Positions 6,353 through 6,961 of a DNA stretch of 6,961 bases are shown one piece after another. The stretch spans positions 1-6,961 of the forward strand of contig JAOTVO010000137.1 in the NCBI GenBank assembly GCA_029863355.1. The letters run 5' to 3'. The stretch comes from Candidatus Krumholzibacteriia bacterium. Its GTDB lineage: Bacteria; Krumholzibacteriota; Krumholzibacteria; WVZY01; JAKEHA01. Position 1 is the first letter of the stretch; each line of letters begins with the position of its first letter. The notes under the pieces were generated by a model. That model had not been told where the DNA came from. It did no database searches and worked only from the letters and a program-made list of their open reading frames with translations. The position numbers were made by a program, and so were the translations under genes.

Positions 6353-6961
6353 TCAGGCCCGCTCCAATTCGCGGCGCCCGCCCAGCCCGATCACGCGCGC
6401 CTCGCCGCCCTCGCCGCTGCCCGGATCGCCCTCGTCGGGACCCGGCGTCTGGGCCCGCCGCCGAAAGATCCGGCGCCCCAGCCGCTGCGCGTCGTCCATG
6501 ACCAGGTAAAGGCTGGGCACCAGAGCCAGCGTCACCGGGCTGGCGAAGAGCAACCCGAAGCCCATGACCAGCACCATGGGCGCGATGAAGGGGTCGGCGC
6601 CGCCGACGCCGTAGGCGAGCGGCAGCAATCCGGCCACGGTCGTGAGCGTGGTCAATACGATCGCGCGCAGGCGATCGCTGGCCGCGTCGGAGACGATCTC
6701 GATCATGGGCACGCCCGGGCGCCCCTTGCGCAGCGTGTTGATGTGGTTGACGAGCACGAGGGAGTCGTTCACCACCACGCCGGACAGTCCAATCAGCCCC
6801 ATCATGGCCATGAAGCTCGGCTGCTGGCCGTGCAGCGCCAGCGCCGCGATGACGCCGATGACGCCCAGGGGGATGGCCGTCATCACGAAGAGCGGCTGCA
6901 GGGCCGAGTTGAACAGCAGGACCAGGATGAGATAGATGCCGATTACGGCCGTGGTGAACGC
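6353..6961 (-). CDS. RND-family efflux transporter, AcrB-like (C-terminal part only)
   Basis: The last 202 residues of an inner-membrane proton-driven RND permease (family length about 1,000-1,050), which normally works with a periplasmic adaptor and an outer-membrane channel. The frame is open to the window edge. Membrane segments in order: TM8 (residues about 2-18), TM9 with PLFVMTAIPLGVIGVIAALA, TM10 with GLIGLSGVVVNDSLVLVNHI, the cytoplasmic loop with RLRAIVLTTLTTVAG leading into TM11, and TM12 with MVLVMGFGLLFASPVTLALV. The GLSGVVVND and RLRAIVLTTLTT blocks are typical of COG0841 (HAE-type) pumps. A hydrophilic tail of about 45 residues follows, starting with arginine-rich GRRIFRRR and then Gly/Glu/Pro-rich. 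Substrate cannot be read from this fragment. It ends 75 nt before the lpoB-like gene, and co-transcription is possible. Confidence 0.93.
   Translation of the reverse strand, partial: AFTTAVIGIYLILVLLFNSALQPLFVMTAIPLGVIGVIAALALHGQQPSFMAMMGLIGLSGVVVNDSLVLVNHINTLRKGRPGVPMIEIVSDAASDRLRAIVLTTLTTVAGLLPLAYGVGGADPFIAPMVLVMGFGLLFASPVTLALVPSLYLVMDDAQRLGRRIFRRRAQTPGPDEGDPGSGEGGEARVIGLGGRRELERA

Overview
The window is a high-GC (roughly two-thirds G+C by eye) bacterial chromosomal segment with six protein-coding genes, all on the minus strand, so transcription runs from base 6961 toward base 1. Three lipoprotein signals and an RND transporter indicate a diderm (Gram-negative) cell. An aa3/caa3-type terminal oxidase indicates aerobic respiration. 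The oxidase carries the A2-type motif Y-S-H-P-A-V-Y instead of the glutamate-containing motif of the mitochondrial-like A1 enzymes. Together with the Sco subtype, this suggests a lineage outside the classical Proteobacteria (for example Gemmatimonadota, Acidobacteriota, Myxococcota or a related candidate phylum). That placement is an inference and the sequence does not settle it.

Layout in the direction of transcription: (1) 6961-6353, the C-terminal end of an AcrB-like RND transporter. (2) 6277-5663, an LpoB-like lipoprotein, followed after 16 nt by (3) 5646-4252, a TPR-like lipoprotein of the COG3014 type. LpoB and COG3014 genes are known neighbours in some gammaproteobacteria, so this pair is probably an envelope or peptidoglycan-related unit. 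(4) 4205-1986, a DUF255 (YyaL/SSP411-like) protein with a CHWC thioredoxin motif and a lipoprotein signal. It has its own promoter, apparently giving a leaderless mRNA and framed by an 8-bp inverted repeat. (5) 1817-1011, a Sco-family copper chaperone with a C-terminal membrane anchor, behind a clear TTGACA promoter. (6) 1005-1, the N-terminal 335 residues of cytochrome c oxidase subunit I, starting 5 nt after sco.

The genes fall into an envelope block (RND, LpoB-like, TPR lipoprotein) and a respiratory block (sco-ctaD), with the DUF255 lipoprotein between them. Sco is expected to deliver copper to, or reduce the thiols of, the CuA site in oxidase subunit II. No coxB is present between sco and ctaD, so it must lie elsewhere. 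No rRNA, tRNA, CRISPR array, insertion sequence or convincing intrinsic terminator was seen. I found no wholly new system. The points most worth checking are the leaderless promoter with its inverted repeat, the exported DUF255 protein beside sco, the LpoB/COG3014 pair, and the tandem repeats at the sco promoter.
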